Positions 1 through 9,449 of a stretch of 64,000 bases of DNA are shown here, in pieces. Each line of letters begins with the position of its first letter. The first letter of the stretch is position 1. The position numbers and the translations under genes were made by a program. Source of the stretch: Tillandsia leiboldiana (taxonomy: Eukaryota > Streptophyta > Magnoliopsida > Poales > Bromeliaceae); NCBI GenBank assembly GCA_029204045.2, contig CM055062.1, positions 10,882,814-10,946,813 on the forward strand, read 5' to 3'. The notes under the pieces are model-generated. The model did no database searches. It was not told the origin of the DNA and saw only the letters and a program-made list of their open reading frames with translations.

Positions 1-606
1 CTATGGGAACAAGTAATAAAGGGACTTGGTAGTGTTTCTCACGGAGAAAATGTAGACGAGAAACTGTATCGAAGTATGATTGGAAGTCTACTTTACTTTA
101 CTGCTAGTCGTCCGGACATTTCCTTCAGTGTTGGGATTTGCTCAAGATATCAATCAGCACCGAAGGAAATTCACCTAAAAGCAATGGAAATGATCATCCG
201 GTACGTCAAAGGTACAATCAATTTCGAAATTTGGTATCCTATGGGCACGTCTCTCAATATTATAGGATATTCAGATGCCGATTGGGCTGGATCAGTGGAT
301 GATCGAAAGAGCACGAGTGGTGCATGTTTTTATCTTGGCCATTGTCTTGTGGTATGGCATAGTAAAAAGCAAAACTGCATTGTTCTCTCTACTGCTGAGG
401 CGGAATATATTTATGCGGAAAGCTGCTCAACTCAATTTATTTGGATGAAGAATGTATTGAGTGACTTCCGCATTCTTGCGACCTCGGTAACTATTTTGTG
501 TGACAACACTAGTACCATTAACATTTCTAAAAATCCTGTGTTGCATTCTAGAACAAAACACATTGAACTGAGATATCATTTCTTAAGAGAGCTAGTTGAA
601 TCAAGT
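1..606 (+). pseudogene. Ty1/copia pol fragment (end of RT, RNase H)
   Basis: C-terminal part of a SIRE-like copia polyprotein. Seen directly: the motifs SRPDISFSVG, YSDADWAGS, DRKSTSGACF, STAEAEYI, CDNTS and HSRTKHIELRYHFLRE, in the order of a copia RNase H. The acidic residues of YSDAD, EAEY and LCDN are the expected catalytic ones. The first ~40 bases are out of frame with the rest, so there is a frameshift near the left edge. The frame ends at 606, where a Ty3 LTR begins (TGTCACG at 607), so the insertion cut the gene. It resembles the RNase H at 54240-55000 closely but is not identical, so it comes from a second SIRE-type copy running off the left edge. Confidence 0.9.
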
Positions 607-906
607 TGTCACGCTCCGGGTGTAAACCAGAACCCGGGCCTGTTTACAGATCCGCCGTGCACACGGAATTTTCCACGTACACGAAGCGCCAGTAACCTAC
701 TCAGATATAAGAGATATAATAAAAGAGCATAAATACAGAGAGCTGAACAAAAAACTAATACATCTCAAACTGAAACTGGAAGTAAAATACAGTACAACAG
801 TGGAAATAATAAAACAGTCTCTCCCAGCTCACCAAAATAGATACAATAATTTGGCAAAAGCCAGACCCGAAAAGAATAATACAACAACCTGAGATAAAAT
901 GGGGTA

Positions 907-1658
907 CAACAAAAATCCAGCTAACTCACGGTCGGGGCAGACGATCTATCTAATCAGCTATCCTCTTACCTCGATTCGCCGCTGAAGGCCCAGCAGCTCC
1001 CGCAGAAGACTCTACAAAACAAAGGGAAAGAAACATAAAACAACAATGGCGGGTGAGAACTACTAGATAAACCAGTAGCCCCCCCTAGTGGGTAAAGCCT
1101 CAAACTCCGACGCACCCACTAGGTCTACCAGAGGCAAAAGGGGGAAGAAAGGTGGCAAGCTATAAACAGAACTGTTGAAAAAATAAAATAAAAGGGAAGC
1201 TACCACTAATATGCCTCTAAATGCAGTGCCAGAAATAGTCACTATATGAATGCATCAGTAAAAGTGTCTGCCTGAATAAATCCAACAAAAATCCAGCTAA
1301 CTCACGGTCGAGGCAGACGATCTATCTAATCAGCTATCCTCTTACCTCGATTCGCCGCTGAAGGCCCAGCAGCTCCCGCAGAAGACTCTACAAAACAAAG
1401 GGAAAGAAACATAAAACAACAATGGCGGGTGAGAACTACTAGATAAACCAGTAGCCTCCCCTAGTGGGTAAAGCCTCAAACTCCGACGCACCCACTAGGT
1501 CTACCAGAGGCAAAAGGGGGAAGAAAGGTGGCAAGCTATAAACAGAACTGTTGAAAAAATAAAATAAAAGGGAAGCTACCACTAATATGCCTCTAAATGC
1601 AGTGCCAGAAATAGTCACTATATGAATGCATCAGTAAAAGTGTCTGCCTAAATAAATC
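907..1658. repeat. 376-bp tandem duplication inside the LTR
   Basis: 907-1282 and 1283-1658 are near-identical head-to-tail copies, with CCAA-like microhomology at the junction. The partner LTR (8418-9449) has one copy, so the duplication arose after insertion. The copies differ at only a few bases, for example GTCGGGGC against GTCGAGGC. Confidence 0.9.
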
Positions 1659-3240
1659 CAATCAATGGACCAGTAAGAACTGGTACTGCCTGCTCTGCCG
1701 GGCGCATCGGGTATGCTAATGGCGCATAACACCGACGCAAAGAATGAGTATCAAGAACTCAAAGACTGTCCGTCGCACACTCCGGAGTGGCACTCGAGGG
1801 GAGCGACCCACACGAGTAAAGTGTCTCTGTCACAAGTATCACGATATAGCAGAACTGGATCACGACTATGATCAAAGTGGAAAAGTCCATCCACTAGAGA
1901 AACCCCAATCCCCAATCTGATGCACAAGTAAACATCCGGTCAACCGCCCAAGTGACCCGGAACTTCGTGGTCATTACAGTGTGATCGACAGCTTATGGAG
2001 GCCTATTTCTGTGGATAGTGTATCTGATGCGCAAGTAAACATCCGGTCAACCGCCCAATGTCCGCGGTCGCCGCAATACCCCACAAATCCACAATCTGGT
2101 ACTACCAATCCAACCTCGATAACCTCTGCTACACTATCCAACAACCGTGCTCGAACCCGAGTAACAAGTATGCTGAGTCTAAAATAAAAGGAGAAAATAG
2201 AAATCATGGTTTCTCCAAAGTCAACTCCCGGCATGATAATGTAGCAGTAAAATTGGCCTATCTAGATGTCCATACAAGCATGCCAATGTCCCGATGTAGC
2301 ATAAAAGAAAGGGTCAACAGAACGATCACATAAGCTAAGTCATAATGTCCCCAACATGATAATCCCTTTTTTATAAAAGCTAAGTACTAAACATGACAGT
2401 AATATTCCCAACATGATGTTCCCACAAGAATAATCCCACATGATAGGCTCACAATGATTAACATACACAGCATGACTTTCAAATAGTGTAACATATCAAC
2501 CAGTGCTAAAATAGGGGTTCCTCTAACAGTCCTAGTGAGTAAGTCGTAAAAATGAGGGATACAGCAACCACCCACCTGGAACACACAATCCACAACAGTA
2601 ATAGCCTCCTCGCTGTCCAACTGGCCGCAGGACACCCAAATCTGCGAACCACTGCAAAAAGTATCGCTTTAGCAACAACGGTAGCAACTCCAAAAACAAC
2701 ACTTACTGTTTTACAAAAACAGCACAGAAAATGAGGGATTTCACCTCTTTGCAGTCCTCAGAAAAATCCAGAAAAATCACCGTTGTGTTTTTTGTGAAGA
2801 GTAGATACGAATCGAGTATTTATATGCCTCATTCAAATACTCGTAGGCCGAGAAAATCCATGATTACTACACCGCTGTCCAAAAATCACTGCAAAAAAAA
2901 GGGGTTTAAAGAAGCTCCAGAAAACCTTGTAAAATCTCGAAACTGGCAGAAGTGGTTAATGGGAAAAGTGTAGCCCTACCTGTCATGAAAAATATGCCGC
3001 AAGAATCGCTCAAAAATTCCCTCGGGGTAGCCCAGGGGAGCCCGCGGACTGAAATGCGACGAAAAAGAACACCGGAAGAAGAACGTCGCAGTGCGCCGAA
3101 TCGCAGAAGTCGCCGATGTTGAGATCTCCAAAAATTTTGAAACTCCTTCAAGGGATGCAGCACAAGATGGAGATCAACATTGCTTAAGGGCTCGTTCACA
3201 GAAGAGCTCGGGAAAAGCCCAAAAACAAAGGGGAAAGTCC

Positions 3241-3248
3241 TATTTATA
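3241..3248 (-). promoter_or_regulatory. TATA box of element 1 LTR
   Basis: TATAAATA on the minus strand, at the same relative place as the TATA boxes of elements 4 and 7. GC-rich U3 with three CACGTG boxes lies upstream (higher coordinates). The predicted donor at 2980 is about 261 nt downstream. Confidence 0.65.
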
Positions 3249-3259
3249 GCCAAGAAAAT

Positions 3260-3281
3260 GGGGGGGGGGGGGGGGGGGGGG
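3260..3281. repeat. G22 homopolymer next to the TATA box
   Basis: Twenty-two uninterrupted G on the plus strand (C22 in the sense of the element), 12 bases upstream of the TATA box. Exact length may be unreliable because long homopolymers are error-prone. Confidence 0.85.
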
Positions 3282-4004
3282 AATACCCCTTTGGGGTACA
3301 CTTTCGGGCGCTCGGAACAACTGGGCGCCGAACACGGTACACCGTAGTCGGCGCCCAGGTCATTCCGGGCGCGACACGTGGCCCCGAACACGCGTCAACG
3401 GGGCGGGCCAACCGCTCTGCGCCGCGTGGCCTGACCGCAGCGGGGAGCGGGTGGCGCTAGCCACTCGCGGGGCGTCACGTGGCGCCCTCCCGCGTGGCCC
3501 GCCACACCGCCCCACCAACACCCCACCTGCCGTACTTGCCCCTCGTGTTCCGTGCGCCGCGCCGCGTGGACCGTCTAACTAGGGTTCGCCATGTGGCGCC
3601 GCCCCCCGGTCCATGCTCCGCCGTGACTCTCCCGTGGACCGCGCGTGCTGCACCAGCCAATCTGCAGCCTCCACGTGGCGCCTCGGTCGGTCCACAGCTC
3701 CTCCATGCACCAAAAATGCGCAGAAACTTCCGGGAGTCCGTTTTTGGGCATCCGGACTCCGAAAAATACAAGTAAATAGCCGATTTTCGATGTTTATCCG
3801 CGCTTAATCCAAATCCAGCATCGGATTTGCTTGAAACCCTTTCTAAAAATCGGCAAAAATAGCCGGAAGGCGGGCTTGATCCGGAAACCTCACAGAGTTC
3901 GTCCAACGCGTCCCTTTGACGCGTTGCCGATCCGACACACCAATAATAGGTGTTCCACAGTATGGATCAAGGGGAAAAGCTGCACGGGGATATGGGCTAC
4001 TACA

Positions 4005-4019
4005 TCCTCCCCCACTAAC
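4005..4019 (-). other. Polypurine tract of element 1
   Basis: Minus-strand reading GTTAGTGGGGGAGGA directly abuts the LTR start, as expected for the plus-strand DNA primer of an LTR retrotransposon. The same tract borders the LTR of element 7 at 40450. Confidence 0.8.
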
Positions 4020-4061
4020 AAAAGTTTCATCCTCGAAACAAAAGCCATACCTCAAACCGGA

Positions 4062-5104
4062 ACCTCGAACAAGTAGGGGTAGGTGTCCATCATCGTCGAC
4101 TCGAGCTCCCAAGTCGCCTCGCGCTCGTCATGGTTGCTCCCCAAGACCTTCACAAAGGGAATGGCCTAACTGCGCAATTCTCTCACATCTCGATCCAGAA
4201 TCCGCAGTGGGCGCTCCTAGTACCTCAAGTCCTCGCCGATCTCGAGCGAGGTGAAGTCGATGACGTGCGATGGATCGAAGACGTACCTCCTCAGAGTAGA
4301 AATATGGAAAACATCGTGGACACCAGCAAGTCTCGGGGAAAGTGCAAGCCTATAGGCAACTGGCCCAATGCGCTCCAATACCTCGAAAGGCCCAATGTAA
4401 TGAGGGCTAAGCTTTCCACGGATACCAAACCTCCTGATCCCTTTCGACGGAGAGACTTTTAAGAACACATGATCTCCAACCTGAAACTCTAAGTCTCATC
4501 GCCGAACATCAGCATAGCTCCTCTGTCTGCTCTGGGCGGTCTGAAGATGCTGTCGAATCACTCGGACCTTTTCCTCTGCCTCCAATAATATATCGAGTCC
4601 CAAGGTCTGTCTCTCGCCCACGTCACTCCAATAAAGCGGTGATCGACACTTGCGTCCATACAACGCCTCAAAAGGAGCCATCTGAATGCTCGCTTGAAAG
4701 CTATTGTTGTACGCAAACTCAGCCAAAGATAAGTGTCGAATCCACCCGCCGCCAAAGTCCAAGACGCAAGCCCTCAGCATATCCTCAAGGATCTGTATCG
4801 TCCGCTAGGACTGCCCATCAGTCTGTGGATGAAAAGCTGTACTGAAACTGAGCTGAGTCCCCAAGGCAGTCTGTAAACTCCTCCAGAACCGTGAAGCGAA
4901 CCTCAGATCTCTATCTGATACAATATAGGCGGGCACTCCATGTAATCTCACCACCTCATCCAAGTACAGCTGGGCTAGCCTCTCGAGTGGCCAAGTAGTC
5001 TGCATCGGCAAAAAGTGGGCTGACTTGGTGAGTCGATCCACGACTACCCAAATAGCATCTGCTCCTCCCGGTGCTCTCGGCAATCCAACCACGAAGTCCA
5101 TAGT
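4062..5104 (-). pseudogene. Integrase core and C-terminus (element 1)
   Basis: Integrase inserts the DNA copy into the genome. Visible at 4805-5101: DFVVGLPRAPGG, VDRLTKSAHFLP, SDRDLRFASRFW and FHPQTDGQS, that is the first two catalytic Asp regions. Translation stops after DGQS. The reading resumes at 4496-4780 (FEALYGRKCRSPLYW, EAEEKVRVI) and again at 4217-4468 (GPFEVLERIGPVAYRLALSP, HVSTLRRY-like HISTLRRY). Left of 4217 a further stop precedes the degraded chromodomain tail. At least three stops split the product, so no active protein is expected. Compared with element 7 the frame is kept across the 4980-5000 region where element 7 has a 4-base deletion. Confidence 0.88.
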
Positions 5105-5140
5105 AATGTGATCCCATTTTCACTCAGGAATTGGAAGACT

Positions 5141-6021
5141 CTATAACTTACCAGCTGGCACTCGATGCTCAGCCTTTACCTGCTGGCAAGTTAAACACTG
5201 CGCTACAAACCTCCCAATGTCCCTCTTCATGCCGCTCCACCAGAAATGTGCCTTGAGCTCCTTATACATCTTAGTCCTACCAGGATTAAGGGTATAAGGT
5301 GTATAATGGGCCTCTCTCAAAATCTGCTCTCTGATCTTGGAGTCCACTGGCACACACGCTCGGTCCCTGTACCTCAGTACTACCGAAGCATCCACTGTAA
5401 AGTCCCCTGATTCATCGCTCGAAGTCTGATCTCTAATCCTGGTCAAGTGGGGGTCCTCACTCTGTCTCTCTCTGATCCTGTCCAGTAGAGTGGGCTGCAC
5501 GACTAATAAAGTCTGTCTAGCAGAGACCCCAGGGGACACAACCTCTAGCTCAAGCCGCCTCATCTCCTCAAGTAGTGGCGCCTGGTCAGTAATCAACATA
5601 GACAAGCTCTGCATCGCTCTCCTACTCAGGGCATCTGCAACCACGTTGGCCTTGCCGGATGGTAAAGGATATTCACATCATAATCCTTTAATAACTCCAA
5701 CCATCTGCGCTGTCTCAGATTCAACTCTTTTTGTGTAAACAGATACTTCAGGCTCTTGTGGTCGGTATAAATCTCACAGTGCTCCCCATAAAGATAGTAG
5801 GGCCACAACTTCAATGCAAAAACCACAGTGGCAAGCTCTAAGTCATGGGTAGGGTAATTCTTCTCGTAATCCTTAAGCTGTCGAGATGCATAAGAAATTA
5901 TCCTACCCTCCTGCATCAGCACGCAACCAAGTCCACTATGTGATGCATCATTGTAAATCACATATCCTTTCTCCATAATAGGGAGGGAAAGGATAGGAGC
6001 TGACATCAGTCTGCCTTTCAA
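5141..6021 (-). pseudogene. RNase H and integrase zinc-binding region (element 1)
   Basis: RNase H (5626-6021) shows IYNDASHSGLGCVLMQ, HDLELATVVFALK and YTDHKSLKYLFTQKELN, the three acidic blocks of the Ty3 type. YNDAS replaces YSDAS of element 7. A frameshift at about 5640 changes YHPGKANVVADALS into YHPARPTWLQMP. The next frame (5141-5644) covers MVADALSRRA through CLTCQQVKAEHRVPAGKL. This includes the zinc-binding HHCC region, whose second His is Asn here (TLNPGRTKM against TLHPGGTKM in element 7). The frame ends at a TAG after AGKL, a stop shared with element 7 at 41582. Confidence 0.88.
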
Positions 6022-6036
6022 TTCCTCAAAGCTCCT

Positions 6037-6828
6037 CTAACAGTTCTCACTCCAAATAAACTTAATTCCTTTACGAGTCAAACGTGTGAGGGGTGAGGAG
6101 AGCTTCGCAAAGCCCTCTACAAACCGACAGTAATATCCAGCTAAGCCCATGAAGTTTCGCACCTCAAAAATAGTCGTCGGTCGGGGCCAATCCCGAACTG
6201 CCTCAATCTTCACCGGGTCCACTGCCACACCTGCGGCGGAAATCACATGGCCCAAGAAAACTACCTCCCGAACCCAAAACTCGCACTTCACCAACTTGGC
6301 GTACAACTTCCTCTCTCGTAGAAGTTGCAGCACAATCCTCATGTGCTCCTCATGCTCAGCATCGCTCCGGGAGTAAACCAGGATATCGTCAATGAACACT
6401 ACAACGAACCGATCCAAGTACGGTCGAAAGATCTTGTTCATCAAATCCATAAAGGCGGTAGGGGCATTAGTCAATCCAAAAGGCATGACGGTGAACTCAT
6501 AATGCACGTACCATGTCCTGAAAGCTGTCTTCGGGATGTCCTCGGCCCTCACCTTCAGTTGGTGGTAACCCGACTGTAGATCAATCTTCGAAAAGACACA
6601 AGACCCTTGCAGCTGGTCAAACATATCATTAATGCGCGGCAAAGGGTACTTGTTCTTGATGGTCACTTTATTCAATTCTCGGTAATCTACGCAGAGTCGA
6701 AGTGAATCATCCTTCTTCTTCACGAACAACACCGGTGCTCCCCAAGGCGACACACTCGGTCTAATAAAACCCTTATCCATCAAATTCTTGAGTTGCGCCT
6801 TCAACTCTCTCAACTTTGCCGGTGCCAT
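6037..6828 (-). pseudogene. Reverse transcriptase (element 1)
   Basis: RNA-dependent DNA polymerase of the Ty3 type. Motifs in order: PWGAPVLFVKKKD, CVDYRELNKVTIKNKYPLPR, KIDLQSGYHQL, FGLTNAPTAFMDLMN, then the catalytic FIDDILVYS and FLGHVIS. It ends at a TAG after FIWSENC where the protein should run on into RNase H. At its start it overlaps the protease frame, so a frameshift lies near 6810-6830. RT itself is otherwise full length (about 260 residues). It is about 90% alike by eye to element 7. Confidence 0.93.
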
Positions 6829-7475
6829 CTGGTAAGGAGCCTTGGAGATTGCGCAGTTTCCGGAACTACGTCAATCATAAACTCAATCTCTCTGTCTGGC
6901 GGCATGCTCATCAACTCTGGTGGAAAAACATCCGGGAACTCGCGGACAATGCGAATATCCTCGAGTCCCGGAGCCGCCGTAGGCCCCTCAACTACACTAG
7001 CCAAAAAGGTTACACAACCTCTATGAATTATCTGCCTCGCCCGTGAAGTCGAAACCATAGTGGCGAAGAAAGCACTCTGACATCCCCGGTACATAAACAC
7101 CTCATGGCCTGGCTCTCTAAAAGTAGTCGTCCTCGCGGCACAGTCAATAATCGCGAAATACCGAGCCAGCCAATCCATCCCTAGAACCACATCAAAGTCC
7201 CGCAGCTGTCTCAAGACCATCAGGTCTGCTGGCATAATCCAGGACTCGATCTGCACCGGGCAGGACCAACAACACTCCTCCACGTGCAAAGTATGATCGG
7301 AAATCTGAACCTCTCGTGCACGTGGTAACCATCCTACCTCTAACCCATGTAATGATGCAAATGATCTACTAACAAAAGAATGCGATGCTCCGATATCAAA
7401 TAAAGTGCGAACTCTAATGCCCGAAAGTAAAGTGATACCTGCCACCACATGGTCGGCTGCTGAGGAGTCATCCAC
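6810..7475 (-). pseudogene. Aspartic protease and linker (element 1)
   Basis: Retropepsin-like region: ADHVVAGITLLSGIRVRTLF, then DIGASHSF, then FDVVLGMDWLARY. The catalytic triplet should be Asp-Thr/Ser-Gly; here it reads D-I-G, whereas element 7 has D-T-G. The substituted residue probably abolishes activity. The frame then reads through EFPDVFPPELMSMPPDREIEF toward RT and goes out of register at ETAQSPR. Confidence 0.85.
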
Positions 7476-7499
7476 CTGGGATGCATAAACTCGGCCTCT

Positions 7500-8175
7500 C
7501 TAGGCCGACGGCCGGTGGTCAGAAGGGTGGGAAGAAGGTGATCTGCTCATTGGAGCATAAGACCGCTGGGCTGACGACCGCTGCTGAGATGAAAAAGGGG
7601 CCGATGCTGAAGAAGGTGCTGCTGATGTTAACAGAGGGCATGTAGCTCGAATGTGGCCAGACTGTCCACATCGGTAACAGCGACCCCACCTCAAATCACA
7701 AGTGTCTGACGGATGCTGTCCCCTGTAGAAGATACACCTGTCCGAAGACCGGGAATGCCTCGACTGCTGCTGCTGTCTCTGGGGCTGCTGTTGAGACCTC
7801 TGCTGTCTCGGCTATGACCTCTGCTGCTGCGGCCTCTGGGATCCACCAGGCCCTCGTTGCTCAGAACGCCCACTGCCATGGAACTGGGGCCGCGGCGGTC
7901 TCCACGAACTGGCCTGTCCCCAATCATCTAGTGCTGGTCGCTTCCTGTCGGAACTCTGCGCGACCATCCCGCCTCGCCTAGCTACCACAGTGTCGCCCCT
8001 CTCCACCCACTGGGCATGCTCTGCGGCCTCCTCAAGAGTCTGAAGCCTCTGAGCATGTACCAGGGTATATATCTCGCTACGGAGGCCTGTCTCGAACAAC
8101 TCAACCTGATGTGGACCATCACGGGCGACAAAGGGCACGTAGTTAAGCAACTGCATGAACTCCTGATAATAAGCC
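7500..8175 (-). pseudogene. Gag, C-terminal half with zinc knuckle (element 1)
   Basis: Capsid C-terminal part (QEFMQLLNYVPFVARD, EIYTLVHAQRLQTLEEA) followed by a Gln/Arg/Ser-rich linker and the nucleocapsid knuckle CYRCGQSGHIRATC (C-X2-C-X4-H-X4-C, 7500-7694). There is a TAG at 7812-7814 before the knuckle, in frame with it. Element 7 has a TAG at nearly the same spot (44246). A second stop (7500) precedes the protease. The first ~230 codons, including the start, are deleted: leader sequence joins mid-gag at about 8168-8176. Confidence 0.88.
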
Positions 8176-8211
8176 TGCAAAAGTCAAAGACATCACCCTA
8201 TTTCTGTAACC

Positions 8212-8235
8212 TTATGTTGTCTGTAGCCAACATAA
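8212..8235 (-). other. Palindromic leader hairpin (element 1)
   Basis: Arms TTATGTTG and CAACATAA enclose an 8-nt loop (TCTGTAGC in plus view). Flanking CTATTTCTGT and ACAGAAATAG give a second, outer 10-bp stem. The same arms recur in the leaders of elements 4 and 7. It lies in the remaining leader 8176-8397, which has no ORF. Confidence 0.6.
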
Positions 8236-8397
8236 TTGTCCAACAGAAATAGAATATGTCGATCACTCTTCACTCACTGGAAAAGTCAATTGAACAAATT
8301 ACCGACTTTCGCAGAAATATCACGTCTCTCACGCCCTATCATCCTAGGGTCCACCATAAGCCTAGGGTTTCCTAAGCCCCAACTGACCTATCCCTAA

Positions 8398-8409
8398 GCT
8401 CTGATACCA
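8398..8409 (-). other. Primer-binding site, initiator Met tRNA
   Basis: Minus-strand TGGTATCAGAGC matches the 3' end of plant initiator-Met tRNA. It lies 8 bases inside the 5' LTR boundary at 8418. Confidence 0.88.
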
Positions 8410-8417
8410 ACGTAATC

Positions 8418-9449
8418 TGTCACGCCCCGGGTGTAAACCAGAACCCGGGCCCATTTACAGATCCGCCATGCACACGGAATTTCCCACGTACACGAAGCGC
8501 CAATAACCTGCTCAGATATAAGAGATAATAAAAGAGCACAAATACAGAGCTGAACTAAAAACTAATACATCTCAGACTGAAACTGGAAGTAAAATACAGT
8601 ACAACAGTGGAAATTATACAACTGTCTCTCACAGCTCACCAAAATAGATACAATAAGCTGGCAAAAGCCAGACCCGAAAATAAAAATACAACAGCCTGAG
8701 ATAAAATTGGGTACAACAAAAATCCAGCTAACTCACGATCGGGGCAGACGATCTATCTAATCAGCTATCCTCTTACCTCGATCCGCCGCTGAAGGCCCAG
8801 CAGCTCCCGCAGAAGACTCTGCAAAACAAAAGGAAAGAAACAGAAAACAACAATGGGGGGTGAGAACTACTAGATAAACCAGTAGCCTCCCCTAGTGGGT
8901 AAAGCCTCAAACTCCGACGCACCCACTAGGTCTACCAGAGGCAAAAGGGGGAAGAAAGGTGGCAAGCTATAAACAGAACTGTTGAAAAAATAAAATAAAA
9001 GGGAAGCTACCACTAATATGCCTCTAAATGCAGTGCCAGAAATAGTCACTATATGAATGCATCAGTAAAAGTGTCTGCCTGAATAAATCCAATCAATGGA
9101 CAAGTAAGAACTGGTACTGCCTGCTCTGCCGGGTGCATTGGGTATGCTAATGGCGCATAACACCGACGCAAAGAATGAGTATCAAGAACTCAAAGACTGT
9201 CCGTCGCACACTCCGGAGTGGCACTCGAGGGGAGCGACCCACACGAGTAAAGTGTCTCTGTCACAAGTATCACGATATAGCAGAACTGGATCACGACTAT
9301 GATCAAAGTGGAAAAGTCCATCCACTAGAGAAACCCCAATCCCCAATCTGATGCACAAGTAAACATCCGGTCAACCGCCCAAGTGACCCGGAACTTCGTG
9401 GTCATTACAGTGTGATCGACAGCTTATGGAGGCCTATTTCTTTGGATAG
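8418..9449 (-). repeat. 5' LTR of element 1, truncated
   Basis: Matches the first ~1.4 kb of the 3' LTR, without the 376-bp duplication. Homology stops at GATAGTGT (9445-9452), where the oppositely oriented LTR of element 2 starts. About 2 kb including promoter and TATA are missing. A candidate acceptor (TTTTGCAG, 8819-8821), 42-nt exon (8777-8818) and donor (GAG|GTAAGA) are retained. Confidence 0.88.

Larger units (their letters stand above)
607..4004 (-). repeat. 3' LTR of Ty3 element 1
   Basis: In plus view it runs from TGTCACG at 607 to a terminal ACA at 4004, just before the polypurine tract. Its 3398 bp include a 376-bp tandem duplication (907-1658), so the original length was about 3.02 kb. 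A minus-strand TATAAATA lies at 3241-3248, with CACGTG boxes at 3375, 3476 and 3672 upstream of it. A possible splice donor (CAG|GTAGGG) is at 2980/2979 and a matching acceptor near 1012. 607-1020 corresponds to the start of the other LTR at 8418. Confidence 0.9.
607..9449 (-). mobile_element. Ty3 element 1, Tekay/Del-type chromovirus, defective
   Basis: Minus-strand LTR retrotransposon with 3' LTR 607-4004, polypurine tract, broken gag-pol (about 4062-8175), primer-binding site 8398-8409 and a truncated 5' LTR 8418-9449. Domain order gag, protease, RT, RNase H, integrase places it in Ty3/gypsy, and the integrase C-terminus resembles that of element 7, which carries a Del-type chromodomain tail. 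It is dead: stops in gag, before protease, after RT and in integrase, a frameshift at the protease/RT junction and another in RNase H, plus a deletion of the first ~230 gag codons. It sits in a copia RNase H on the left. No target duplication can be checked because the right end is lost at 9449/9450. Confidence 0.92.

Noticed and set aside
8398..8409. tRNA gene (match to initiator-Met tRNA)
   Set aside because: Only the 12-base complement of the tRNA 3' end is present at this and the other primer sites; no cloverleaf surrounds it.
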